From Zobellella denitrificans (GTDB lineage: Bacteria; Pseudomonadota; Gammaproteobacteria; Enterobacterales; Aeromonadaceae): a stretch of DNA of 64,000 nucleotides. Each line of letters starts with the position of its first letter. Position 1 is the stretch's first letter. A program made the translations under genes and the position numbers. The notes beneath the pieces are model-generated. The model saw only the letters and a program-made list of their open reading frames with translations, had not been told where the DNA came from and did not search any database. Of the stretch, positions 25,999-33,655 are shown piece after piece. The DNA is taken from contig NZ_NMUO01000005.1 in assembly GCF_002237365.1 (NCBI RefSeq), positions 1 through 64,000 of the forward strand, in the 5' to 3' direction.

Positions 25999-26993
25999 CA
26001 GTAGCCCTCCTCGAAATCCTCGACCTTGCCGGAGAAGATGCGGTAGCCCCACAGGGTGTAGGCGCAGATCAAGGGCAGGAAGATAAAGATCCCCGGCAGC
26101 AGGAACAGCAGGCTGGAGTCCGGCGCCCGGGCGTCCCACAGGGTCAGCTGGTGCGGGATGAGATAGGGGAAAAGCCCCACCACCAGGCCGATAAAGCCCA
26201 GGAGGAACAGCCCCACCGCCAGCCAGAAGGGCCGGGTCTCGTGGGGCTGGCCGTCCAGATCCCGGTACAGCAGCCAGCCGAACAGGGCGCTCAGCAGCGG
26301 CAGGGGCAGCAGGAACAGGAAGTTGAGGCCGTCGAACCAGCGTGTGCGCACCTCGGTATTGGCCAGCAGGGTCCACAGGCTCACCACCACCAGTATCGCC
26401 ATGATCGCCAGCACCAGTTGGCGGCCGAGATGGGCGGCGCGGGCCATGATCTCGTCCCGGCTCTTCATCACCAGGTAGCAGCAGGCCAGCAGGGCATAGG
26501 CCACCATCAGCGCGAAGCCGGTGAAGATGCTGAAGGGCGACAGCCACTCCAGCGCGCCCAGCTCGCCGGGACCGGCCTCCACCCCCTGCACCACGGCGCC
26601 GAGGATGGCGCCCTGGCAGAAGGTGGCGACGGTGGAGCCGAGGCAAAAGGACAGATCCCACCAGGGCTTGGAGCGGTGCGACTTGAAGCGGTACTCGAAG
26701 GCCACGCCCCGGAAGATGAGCCCGATCAGCATGATGATGATGGGCGTGTACAGGGTCGCCAGTATGCCCGCGTAGGCGGCGGGAAAGGCGGCGAACAGCA
26801 CCACGCCGCCGAACACCAGCCAGGTTTCGTTGCCGTCCCACACGTGGGAGATGGAGCGCATCATGTGATCCCGCTCCGCCTCGCTCCGAAACCAGGGATA
26901 GAGGATGCCGAGGCCGAGATCGAAGCCGTCGAGCACCACGTACATCAGTACCGCAAAGCCCAGCAGCAGGTAGTAGAACAATGCCAGATCCAT
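25998..26993 (-). CDS. cydB: Cytochrome bd-type quinol oxidase subunit II
   Basis: The non-catalytic membrane subunit paired with CydA. It has 331 residues and about eight or nine helices. N-terminal YVVLDGFDLGLGILYPWF, HVWDGNETWLVFGGVVLFAAFP and FRGVAFEYRFK are the family hallmarks. The length (shorter than E. coli CydB, 379) and EYRFK pattern fit the cyanide-insensitive (CioB-like) branch. cydA ends one base upstream of its start. Confidence 0.95.
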   Translation of the reverse strand: MDLALFYYLLLGFAVLMYVVLDGFDLGLGILYPWFRSEAERDHMMRSISHVWDGNETWLVFGGVVLFAAFPAAYAGILATLYTPIIIMLIGLIFRGVAFEYRFKSHRSKPWWDLSFCLGSTVATFCQGAILGAVVQGVEAGPGELGALEWLSPFSIFTGFALMVAYALLACCYLVMKSRDEIMARAAHLGRQLVLAIMAILVVVSLWTLLANTEVRTRWFDGLNFLFLLPLPLLSALFGWLLYRDLDGQPHETRPFWLAVGLFLLGFIGLVVGLFPYLIPHQLTLWDARAPDSSLLFLLPGIFIFLPLICAYTLWGYRIFSGKVEDFEEGY

Positions 26994-26994
26994 G

Positions 26995-28401
26995 TTATGC
27001 CTCCGCCTTGTCGTGTTTCAGTTGCTTCACCCAGGCCAAGGCGTAGCCGGGGGCGTCGACGCCGATCAGGTGCTGTTCCAGGTGAGCCATGTCCGGCGGC
27101 CCCTTGCGCACCAGCTTGGCCATGAAATACAGATAAACGCAGAACAGCAGGCTGTAGGTCAGCACGAACAGGGTGAGCGAGAACAGCACCCGCTCCGCCG
27201 GCAAGGGCGACACCACCTCCATGGTGCGCACCAGCCCCTGCACCAGCCAGGGCTGGCGGCCGATCTCCACCACGTACCAGCCGGCCAGGGTGGCCAGCAC
27301 CCCCGAGGGGATCATCAGGTTCACCAGCCGCAGGAAGGGCCGGTGTTCATAGAGCCGGCCCCCGCGGCGCAGCCAGAGCCCCCAAAGGGCTATGCCTATC
27401 ATCAGTACGCCCAGGCCCACCATCAGCCGGAACGAATAGAACACCAGGGGCACGTTGGGGCGCTCGTCGGCGGGCACCGACTTGAGCCCCTGCAGCTCCC
27501 CGTCCCACTCGTGGGTGAGGATCAGCGACGCCAGCTTGGGAATGGCGATTTCGAAGCGGTTGGTCTCGTTCTCCATGTCCGGCACCGCGAACAGCAGCAG
27601 GGGCGCGCCGGCCTCCCGCTCGGGCCAGATGCCCTCCATCGCCGCCAGCTTGATGGGCTGGTGCTCCTTGACGTTGAGGCCGTGGAAATCGCCTACCAGC
27701 GCCTGCACCGGCGCCAGGATCAGCGCCGCCCACAGCGCCATCGACAACCCCTTGCGGGCGAAGGCCTGCTCCCGCCCCTTGAGCAGGAACCAGGCGCTGA
27801 CGCCGCCGATCACGAAGGTGGCGCTGAGCATGGCCGCCAGCAGCATGTGCACCAGCCGGTAGGGCATGGAGGGGTTGAAGATCACCTCCAGCCAGCTGGC
27901 CACCTCGAAGCGGCCGTCCACTATCTCGTAACCGGCCGGGGTCTGCATCCAGGAGTTGGCGGCGATGATCCAGAAGGCGGAAAGCCAGGTACCCACCGCC
28001 ACCACGCAGGTGGCGAAGAAGTGCAACCGCTCGCTCACCCGCTGCCAGCCGAACAGCATAACCCCGAGAAAGCCCGCCTCCAGGAAGAAGGCGGTGAGCA
28101 CCTCGTAGGCCATCAGCGGCCCCAGCACCGGGCCGGTGATTTCGGAGAACTCGGAAAAGTTGGTGCCGAATTCGTAGGACAGCACTATGCCGCTGACCAC
28201 CCCCATGCCGAAGGTGATGGCGAAGGGCTTGATCCAGAACTTGGCCAACTGGAAGTAGATGGGGTTGCGGGTCTTCAGCCAGAGCCCTTCCCAGATGGCG
28301 ATGGCGGTGGCCAGGCCGATGGTGATGGCCGGGAAGATGATGTGGAAGCTGACCGTGAACGCGAACTGAATGCGCGACAGCAGGGCGGAATCGAGCTCCA
28401 T
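26995..28401 (-). CDS. cydA: Cytochrome bd-type quinol oxidase subunit I
   Basis: Catalytic subunit carrying haems b558, b595 and d; oxidises quinol and reduces O2 without proton pumping. It has 468 residues. A haem-ligand His is in TVSFHIIFPAITIGLA, conserved acidic residues are in AYEVLTAFFLEAGFLGVML, and a second ligand His is in PYRLVHMLLAAML. The Q-loop is short and GRQPW replaces the GWQPW typical of E. coli CydA; both point to the cyanide-insensitive CIO subgroup. The start ATG follows AAGGAGGAG, which directly follows a small upstream frame. Confidence 0.95.
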   Translation of the reverse strand: MELDSALLSRIQFAFTVSFHIIFPAITIGLATAIAIWEGLWLKTRNPIYFQLAKFWIKPFAITFGMGVVSGIVLSYEFGTNFSEFSEITGPVLGPLMAYEVLTAFFLEAGFLGVMLFGWQRVSERLHFFATCVVAVGTWLSAFWIIAANSWMQTPAGYEIVDGRFEVASWLEVIFNPSMPYRLVHMLLAAMLSATFVIGGVSAWFLLKGREQAFARKGLSMALWAALILAPVQALVGDFHGLNVKEHQPIKLAAMEGIWPEREAGAPLLLFAVPDMENETNRFEIAIPKLASLILTHEWDGELQGLKSVPADERPNVPLVFYSFRLMVGLGVLMIGIALWGLWLRRGGRLYEHRPFLRLVNLMIPSGVLATLAGWYVVEIGRQPWLVQGLVRTMEVVSPLPAERVLFSLTLFVLTYSLLFCVYLYFMAKLVRKGPPDMAHLEQHLIGVDAPGYALAWVKQLKHDKAEA

Positions 28402-28410
28402 GGCTCCTCC

Positions 28411-28506
28411 TTAACGACGGTAACGGTTGACGGCGGCCGGCAGGGTCGCTAACAGCAGAACGATAAAAATAGCCGAGAATTCAATCAGTAAGGCGGTCAT
28501 GTTCAT
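28411..28506 (-). CDS. Candidate 31-residue single-helix protein leading the bd oxidase operon
   Basis: Reads MNMTALLIEFSAIFIVLLLA then TLPAAVNRYRR and a TAA stop nine bases before cydA. One strong hydrophobic segment (about 5-24) is followed by a basic tail, as in small oxidase subunits such as CydX, CydH or CydS. The stop lies beside the cydA ribosome site, an arrangement that fits translational coupling. Its own ribosome site is weak (GAGTG about ten bases upstream). A second in-frame ATG lies two codons in. I know of no named family with this position and sequence; it may be a short leader peptide rather than a subunit. Confidence 0.55.
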   Translation of the reverse strand: MNMTALLIEFSAIFIVLLLATLPAAVNRYRR

Positions 28507-28630
28507 TATTGTTGCTCACTCGCTGGGTTGATACCCCCATAAAGCAGAAACCGTGCCACTACGTCCGACACCTTGCGCCGCCTTGTTCTGGATCAAAAAA
28601 CCGGCGGAAACTTGCCCAAACCGACAACAA

Positions 28631-28672
28631 GGTTTACAGTCTTTCGCCGGTAAACTGTAAACCTTATTTACA
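28631..28672. promoter_or_regulatory. Inverted-repeat operator cluster upstream of the kinase gene
   Basis: GGTTTACAGT (28631-28640) and ACTGTAAACC (28654-28663) are perfect 10-base inverted arms. The second arm overlaps TGTAAA-N5-TTTACA (28656-28672). The cluster ends 14 bases before the kinase ATG, which suits autoregulation. The half-sites look like TyrR-family half-sites (TGTAAA/TTTACA), but the N5 spacing is off the N6 consensus. It also lies about 125 bases from the oxidase operon start on the other strand. Confidence 0.55.
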
Positions 28673-28686
28673 CCTGGAGCCCGCCG

Positions 28687-30558
28687 ATGTCACCGGATGT
28701 CGCCTTCGAACTGATGATGATCCTCACCAGCGGCTGCGCCCTGCTGGTGTCCGCCTGGCTGTACTGGCGCGCCCGCCGCCGGCGCAGCATGAAGGCGCTG
28801 GCGGGCTTCGGCGTGATGATGGCACTCTGGTGCGCCGGCCACGTGGCGGTGTTCCACGGCTGGGAGCGGCTCGGCATCGCCCTGATCCTGGCCAACCCCC
28901 TGATGCCCACCTTCTTCCTCGACTTCGCCGTCGGCTTCGTCAACCAGGGCGTGGGCCGCCGCCTCTGGCTCGACCGCCTGGCCCGCGGCCGCGGCCTGCT
29001 CTACCTGGCCGCCCTGGCGGTGCTGCTGGCCAGCCTCTGGCTGGAGGGAGGCGGCGTCATCGCCTTCGGCCCCTTCGCCCACTACTTCGTGTTCCAGGGC
29101 ATCGGCTGGTTCAACATCGCCTACACCATCGCCATCGGGGTGCTGGCCCACGCCCTGCTGCTGTGGGGCCTGCGCATCCACAGCGGCAACCGCCGCCGCT
29201 CCATCGCCGCCATGTTCGCCGCCGGCGCCTGGGGGCTGCTGCTGGCCACCAGCTTTATCTTCCCCTCCCTCGGCCTGTACTGGTATCCCTGGCCCATGCT
29301 GCTGCTGCCGAGCTATGTGGTGCTGCTGGTCTACGGCGTGGTGCGCTACCAGATGCTGGAAATCAACGCCTGGGCCAACCGGGCCCTGCTGTGGACCCTG
29401 ATGACGGCGCTGGTGATGGGGCTGATCGCCCTGCTCAGCGCCATGGCCGGCCAGTTCGGCATGCAGGCCCTGGCCAACGTGCCCAAGTGGCAGCTGTGGC
29501 TCTATTCCATGCTGCTGCTGATGCTGGCCCTGGCCCTGTACCAGCCGGTGAGCAAGCTGGTGGAGCGGCTGATCTACCCGGGCAGCCGGCTCGACGAGCA
29601 GTTGCTCGCCCTCTGGCAGCAGCGCCTGGGCGAGGCCAGCAGCTGGAGCGGCCTGGCCAATGCCGCCGCCGGGCTGATCTCGCGCCAGATGGGCCAGCCG
29701 GTGGCCATCCGCTTCACGCCCGAAGGCGAGTCGGCCCAGGCCCTGCCCGCCGGCCCCTGCATCCAGTGCCGGCACCAGCCCCAGGGCTGGCAGGCCCGGC
29801 TACAGGGCTTCGAGGACGTGACCCCGGGCCTGCGCCTGGCGGCGGAGGTGTTCGCCTCCCTGCTGGCCACCCGCTGCGGCCTGCTGGAACGCTCCCTGCA
29901 ACTGGCGGAAGCCGAGCGCCGGCGGCTGTCGGAGCAGCACCTGGTGGAGCTGGGCGGACTGTCGGCGGCCATGGCCCACGAGTTGCGCAACCCGCTCAAC
30001 ATCATCTCCATGGCCACCGCCGGCCTGGAGGCCAGCCGCAAGGAGATGATCCAGGCCCAACTGAAACGCGCCGATCGGCTGATCTCGGACATGCTGGCCT
30101 ATTCCGGCCGCATCCAGGTGCAGTGCCAGGCCATTCCCCTCGCCGCCCTGCTCGACAGCCTCAGGCCCCAGTTCGACTGGCAGGGCACCGCCTTCGAGCA
30201 CCAACTGCCGGCCGACTACCGGCTGTGGGCCGACCCCTACCGGCTGCAGCAGGTGGTGGTGAACCTGGTGGACAACGCCCTGGCCTTCGTGCGCAACCGG
30301 CCCGGCGGGCGCATCTGCGTCGAGGCGGGGGACAGGCCCGGCCTGGTGCGGGTGCACAACAACGGCCCCCTGATCGATCCCGAACTCGGCGAGCGGCTGT
30401 TCCGCCCCTTCGTCGGCAAGCGCAGCGGCGGCAGCGGCCTGGGGCTGGCCATCGTCCAGCGCATCATGGAGGCCCACGGCGGCCATGTCCGCCACCGCCA
30501 GGATCTGGGCTGGCCGGTGACCTTCGAACTGTATTTTCCCGAGGAGAAGCACTCATGA
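28687..30558 (+). CDS. Multi-pass membrane sensor histidine kinase
   Basis: A 623-residue kinase. About eight hydrophobic segments fill residues 1-300, with no large periplasmic domain, so it may sense a membrane-soluble signal or redox state. A GAF-like region follows, then the HisKA dimerisation box with the phospho-His in MAHELRNPLNIIS and the ATPase boxes VNLVDNALAFV and GGSGLGLAIVQRIMEAHGG. The ATG 28687 follows a GGAG. Its TGA overlaps the start of the response regulator (ATGA). Facing the bd oxidase operon, the pair might control it; that is inference from position. Confidence 0.9.
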   Translation: MSPDVAFELMMILTSGCALLVSAWLYWRARRRRSMKALAGFGVMMALWCAGHVAVFHGWERLGIALILANPLMPTFFLDFAVGFVNQGVGRRLWLDRLARGRGLLYLAALAVLLASLWLEGGGVIAFGPFAHYFVFQGIGWFNIAYTIAIGVLAHALLLWGLRIHSGNRRRSIAAMFAAGAWGLLLATSFIFPSLGLYWYPWPMLLLPSYVVLLVYGVVRYQMLEINAWANRALLWTLMTALVMGLIALLSAMAGQFGMQALANVPKWQLWLYSMLLLMLALALYQPVSKLVERLIYPGSRLDEQLLALWQQRLGEASSWSGLANAAAGLISRQMGQPVAIRFTPEGESAQALPAGPCIQCRHQPQGWQARLQGFEDVTPGLRLAAEVFASLLATRCGLLERSLQLAEAERRRLSEQHLVELGGLSAAMAHELRNPLNIISMATAGLEASRKEMIQAQLKRADRLISDMLAYSGRIQVQCQAIPLAALLDSLRPQFDWQGTAFEHQLPADYRLWADPYRLQQVVVNLVDNALAFVRNRPGGRICVEAGDRPGLVRVHNNGPLIDPELGERLFRPFVGKRSGGSGLGLAIVQRIMEAHGGHVRHRQDLGWPVTFELYFPEEKHS

Positions 30559-31895
30559 TCCCGCGCATCCTGCTGGTCGACGACGAACCCGCCTTCCGCA
30601 CCCTCTGCGCCCAGTGGCTGGAGGCCGAGGGCTACGAGGTGAAGGACTGCGCCGATCTCAACGGGTTGCGCGACCAGTTGCAGCAATTCGACGCCGATCT
30701 GGTCCTGCTCGACCTGTCGCTGCCGCCCCATTTCGATCCCCACCACACCCTGGCGGCCCTGCCCCAGTTCATCGACCGTCCGGTGATCATCCTCACCGGC
30801 CACGGCGAGCGGGAGCTGGCGCTGGAGGCCCTGCGCCAGGGCGCCTGGGACTTTCTGGCCAAGCCCATCGATCCGGACATGCTGGCGGTGGTGGTGCGCC
30901 GGGCCCTCACCAAGCACCAGCTGGTGCGCGAGCTGAACAGCCTGAAGCAGCGCCGCCAGCCGCCGCTGGCCAGCCTGATCGGCGCCTCCCCTTCCATGGA
31001 GAACATCCGCGCCCTGGTGCAACGCATCGCCCCCACCGACGTGCGGGTGCTGGTGACCGGCCCCTCGGGCACCGGCAAGGAGGTGATCTCCCGCGCCATC
31101 CACGATCTCAGCCAGCGCGCCCGGGGGCCCTTTATTTCGGTGCACTGCGGCGCCATTCCCGCCGAGCTGCTCGAAAGCGAGCTGTTCGGCCACACCAGGG
31201 GCGCCTTCACCGGCGCCGACAAGGCCCGGGACGGCCTGCTCAAGCTGGCCGACGGCGGCACCCTCTTCCTCGACGAAATCGGCGACATGCCGCTGGCGAT
31301 GCAGGTCAAGCTGTTGCGGGTGCTGCAGGAAGGCAGCTACTACCCGGTGGGCGGGCGCAGCCTGGAAACCATAGACGTGCGGGTGATCTCCGCCACCAAC
31401 GCGGACCTGCCGGAAAAGGTGAAAAGGGGCGAATTCCGCGAGGATCTCTACTACCGCATCAAGGGGGTGACCATAGAGACCCGTCCCCTGGACGAGCGCC
31501 CGGAGGACATTCCGCTGCTGGTCAGCCACTTCCTCGAACTGCAGGCCCGGGGCCAGCCGCCGCTGCGCCCGGACACCGAGGCCTTCAACTGGTTTATCCA
31601 CCGCCGTTGGCCGGGCAATGTGCGCGAGCTGAAAAGCGCGCTGGACAGCGTGGCCGCCATCGCCCGGGGCGGCGTCATCCGCCTGGAGGACATCGCCCTG
31701 CTCTACCCGGACGCCAAACCCGGCCCGGCCCAGGCCGCCGCCGGCGACAGCCTGGAGGCCCAGGTGCGGGCCCTGGAGATAGCGCTGATCACCGAGGCCC
31801 TGGCCCGCCACGACAACAACCGCACCCATGCCGCCCAGGCCCTGGGGCTGTCGCGCCAGGGCCTGCTGAAAAAGATCGAGCGGTACGGGTTGTAA
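30555..31895 (+). CDS. Sigma-54-dependent response regulator (NtrC family)
   Basis: A 446-residue activator. The receiver domain has Asp10/Glu11 and the phospho-acceptor Asp53 in VLLDLSLPP. The AAA+ domain has Walker A GPSGTGKE, the sigma-54 contact loop GAFTGA intact in TRGAFTGADKAR, Walker B LFLDEIGD and the arginine finger region FREDLYYRI. A C-terminal Fis-type HTH reads HAAQALGLSRQGLLKKI. The start ATG 30555 overlaps the kinase stop. The partner kinase is the upstream gene; genes with sigma-54 promoters would be the targets, none recognised here. Two AAGCTGG heptamers begin on its stop codon. Confidence 0.96.
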   Translation: MIPRILLVDDEPAFRTLCAQWLEAEGYEVKDCADLNGLRDQLQQFDADLVLLDLSLPPHFDPHHTLAALPQFIDRPVIILTGHGERELALEALRQGAWDFLAKPIDPDMLAVVVRRALTKHQLVRELNSLKQRRQPPLASLIGASPSMENIRALVQRIAPTDVRVLVTGPSGTGKEVISRAIHDLSQRARGPFISVHCGAIPAELLESELFGHTRGAFTGADKARDGLLKLADGGTLFLDEIGDMPLAMQVKLLRVLQEGSYYPVGGRSLETIDVRVISATNADLPEKVKRGEFREDLYYRIKGVTIETRPLDERPEDIPLLVSHFLELQARGQPPLRPDTEAFNWFIHRRWPGNVRELKSALDSVAAIARGGVIRLEDIALLYPDAKPGPAQAAAGDSLEAQVRALEIALITEALARHDNNRTHAAQALGLSRQGLLKKIERYGL

Positions 31896-32206
31896 GCTGG
31901 AAGCTGGAGGTATCGCTGACCAGCGCACCATATAGTTTAAAAATCAGGCGGCACCGACTCTTGGGGCGCGGGCGGCCCGCCCGCATGAGGGTGGCACCGA
32001 GCTGCTGTAGATACCGCTGTGGATGCCGCTGTAGATGCCGCTTTAGCTGGCATGAACCGGCACAAACCGGCATGAGCCAGCACAAACCGGCGGGCAAGGA
32101 TGCCCAATTTCCGCATTCCCCGCCCTTTGCAGGTTTGCGCCATGTAACCGGGCGCCTACAGGTGAGATATCGCACTGCTCACGTTTTAAACCGATCGGTG
32201 CTCTAG
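31894..32206. repeat. Composite intergenic repeat between response regulator and dehydrogenase genes
   Basis: Begins with two AAGCTGG heptamers on the stop codon (31894-31907), then the 3'-end motif GCGCACCATATAGTTTAAAA (31923-31942). Next come the CGGGCGGCCCGCCCG palindrome, CGAGCTGCTGTAGAT, a run of near-repeats of ATGCCGCTGTAG and ACAAACCGGCATGAGC, GGGCGCCTACAGGTGAGATA, and finally CGTTTTAAACCGATCGGTGC then TCTAG (32182-32206), whose CTA is the stop of the dehydrogenase gene. The middle is the reverse complement of 17361-17545. Confidence 0.85.
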
Positions 32207-33435
32207 TCCCCCATCAGCTCCTTCAGGGTCAGCTCCAGGGCGGTGGCGGCGATGCCGGTGGTGCGGCTGCTGTGGTTGTGCACCCGCTGCAGGGCGCCGC
32301 GGATGCGCTCGGACACGTCCCGGAAGATGGCCTCGTCGGAGATCTCCTGCTCGGTTTCCATCAGGAAGGCGAAGGCCCGGGCCATGCCGCAGTTGCCGAT
32401 AAAATCCGGGATAACGCTAAGCCGTTCGTCCGCCTGCTGGTAGACCGGGCCGTAGAAGATCTCCTGATCCCTGAAGGGCACGTTGGCGCCGCAGGCGATC
32501 AGCTCCACGCCGTTGTCCGCCAGGGCCGCCAGGTGCTCGGCGCTGACCAGGCGGGAGGCGGCGCAGGGCAGGAACACCTCGGCCTCCAACTGCCAGAAGG
32601 CGGCCTGGGCCTGTTCGAAACTCACCACCCCGGGCCCCGCCAGCCGGTTGCCCTGGCGGCCCAGATAGAGCGCCTTCAGCTGCTCGACGCCGAGCCCCTC
32701 TGGCGCCACCACGCCGCCGTCGGCATCCATGATGCCGACGATGCAGGCGCCTTCCTGGGCCAGGTAACAGGCCGCCGCCGCCCCCACGTTGCCGAAGCCC
32801 TGCACCATGACCCGCTTGCCGGCGAGTTGCCCGCCCCAGATGCGGTAGTAGTGGCGCACCGACTCGGCCAGGCCCCAGCCGGTGATGAGGTCCGCCACCT
32901 TGTACTTGCGCGCAGGCGCCGGGCTGTAGCGGCCGTCTTCCACCACCTTGGCCACCCCCAGGCGCAGCTGGCCCAGCTTCTGGATCTGCTCGCTCACCGT
33001 GGGCTTGAAGTGGCCGTTGACCACCCCCTCCTGGGGATGCCAGATGCCGTGGCGCTCGGTCAGCGGCACCACGTCCTTCACCTCGCACACGTTGAGATCG
33101 CCGCCGGTGCCGTAATAGCTTTTCAGCAGCGGCGCCACCGCCTGGAACCAGCGCGCCAGCACCCCGTCCCGGCGCGGATCGGCCGGGTCGAAGTCGATAC
33201 CCGACTTGGCGCCGCCGATGGCCGGGCCCGACACCGCGAACTTCACTTCCATGGTCTTGGCCAGGGACTCCACCTCGTGGCGATCCAGCCCCTTGCGCAT
33301 GCGGGTGCCGCCGCCAGCCGCCCCGCCGCGCAGGGAGTTGATCACCACCCAGCCCTTGGCCTCGGTCTCGCTGTCGTGCCACTCGAACACGATTTCCGGG
33401 TTTTTCCGCTCGAATTGGGTAAGCAGTGCTTTCAT
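32203..33435 (-). CDS. Glu/Leu/Phe/Val dehydrogenase family enzyme
   Basis: NAD(P)-dependent oxidative deamination of an amino acid to a 2-oxo acid. It has 410 residues. N-terminal dimerisation domain with GAAGGGTRMRKG, then the catalytic-Lys segment SGPAIGGAKSGIDFDP; the Rossmann domain begins VMVQGFGNVGAAAACYLAQE. The SGIDFDP form differs from the GKGG of glutamate dehydrogenases, closer to leucine/phenylalanine-type enzymes. The start ATG 33435 is the first Met with a plausible leader. Nearby tyrosine genes make an aromatic or branched-chain substrate plausible; not provable here. Confidence 0.85.
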   Translation of the reverse strand: MKALLTQFERKNPEIVFEWHDSETEAKGWVVINSLRGGAAGGGTRMRKGLDRHEVESLAKTMEVKFAVSGPAIGGAKSGIDFDPADPRRDGVLARWFQAVAPLLKSYYGTGGDLNVCEVKDVVPLTERHGIWHPQEGVVNGHFKPTVSEQIQKLGQLRLGVAKVVEDGRYSPAPARKYKVADLITGWGLAESVRHYYRIWGGQLAGKRVMVQGFGNVGAAAACYLAQEGACIVGIMDADGGVVAPEGLGVEQLKALYLGRQGNRLAGPGVVSFEQAQAAFWQLEAEVFLPCAASRLVSAEHLAALADNGVELIACGANVPFRDQEIFYGPVYQQADERLSVIPDFIGNCGMARAFAFLMETEQEISDEAIFRDVSERIRGALQRVHNHSSRTTGIAATALELTLKELMGD

Positions 33436-33514
33436 CCGTTGATTACTCCGTTTTACAGGCAATAGGGATCCCTGACCGGCAAAGGCCATCAATACATATC
33501 AGGGAGAAGTTAAG

Positions 33515-33622
33515 TAATGTGCATACCGGCCGGGCACCGTACGCAGACTCGCCGTAAACCCCTCCCTGGGGGCTCCGTCGCGCCATCCCTGGCGCGAAGG
33601 GTCTGCTTAACGGTACCCGCCC
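33515..33622 (+). repeat. MITE-like family A element (short form)
   Basis: Runs GGCCGGGCACCGTACGCAGA, then TCGCCGTAAACCCCTCCCTG, GGGGCTCCGTCGCGCCATCC, CTGGCGCGAAGGGTCTGC and TTAACGGTACCCGCC. The outer ends, GGGCACCGTACGCAGAC and GTCTGCTTAACGGTACCC, are imperfect inverted repeats. It fills the gap between the dehydrogenase and transporter genes. Confidence 0.85.
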
Positions 33623-33655
33623 GCTATCTCATGGCTTCATTTGAAGCCTGCAAGG

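Noticed and set aside
28509-30554. Upstream extension of the sigma-54 regulator frame (682 further codons)
   Set aside because: It is the shifted frame of the histidine kinase gene; the regulator has its own ATG at 30555 overlapping the kinase stop.
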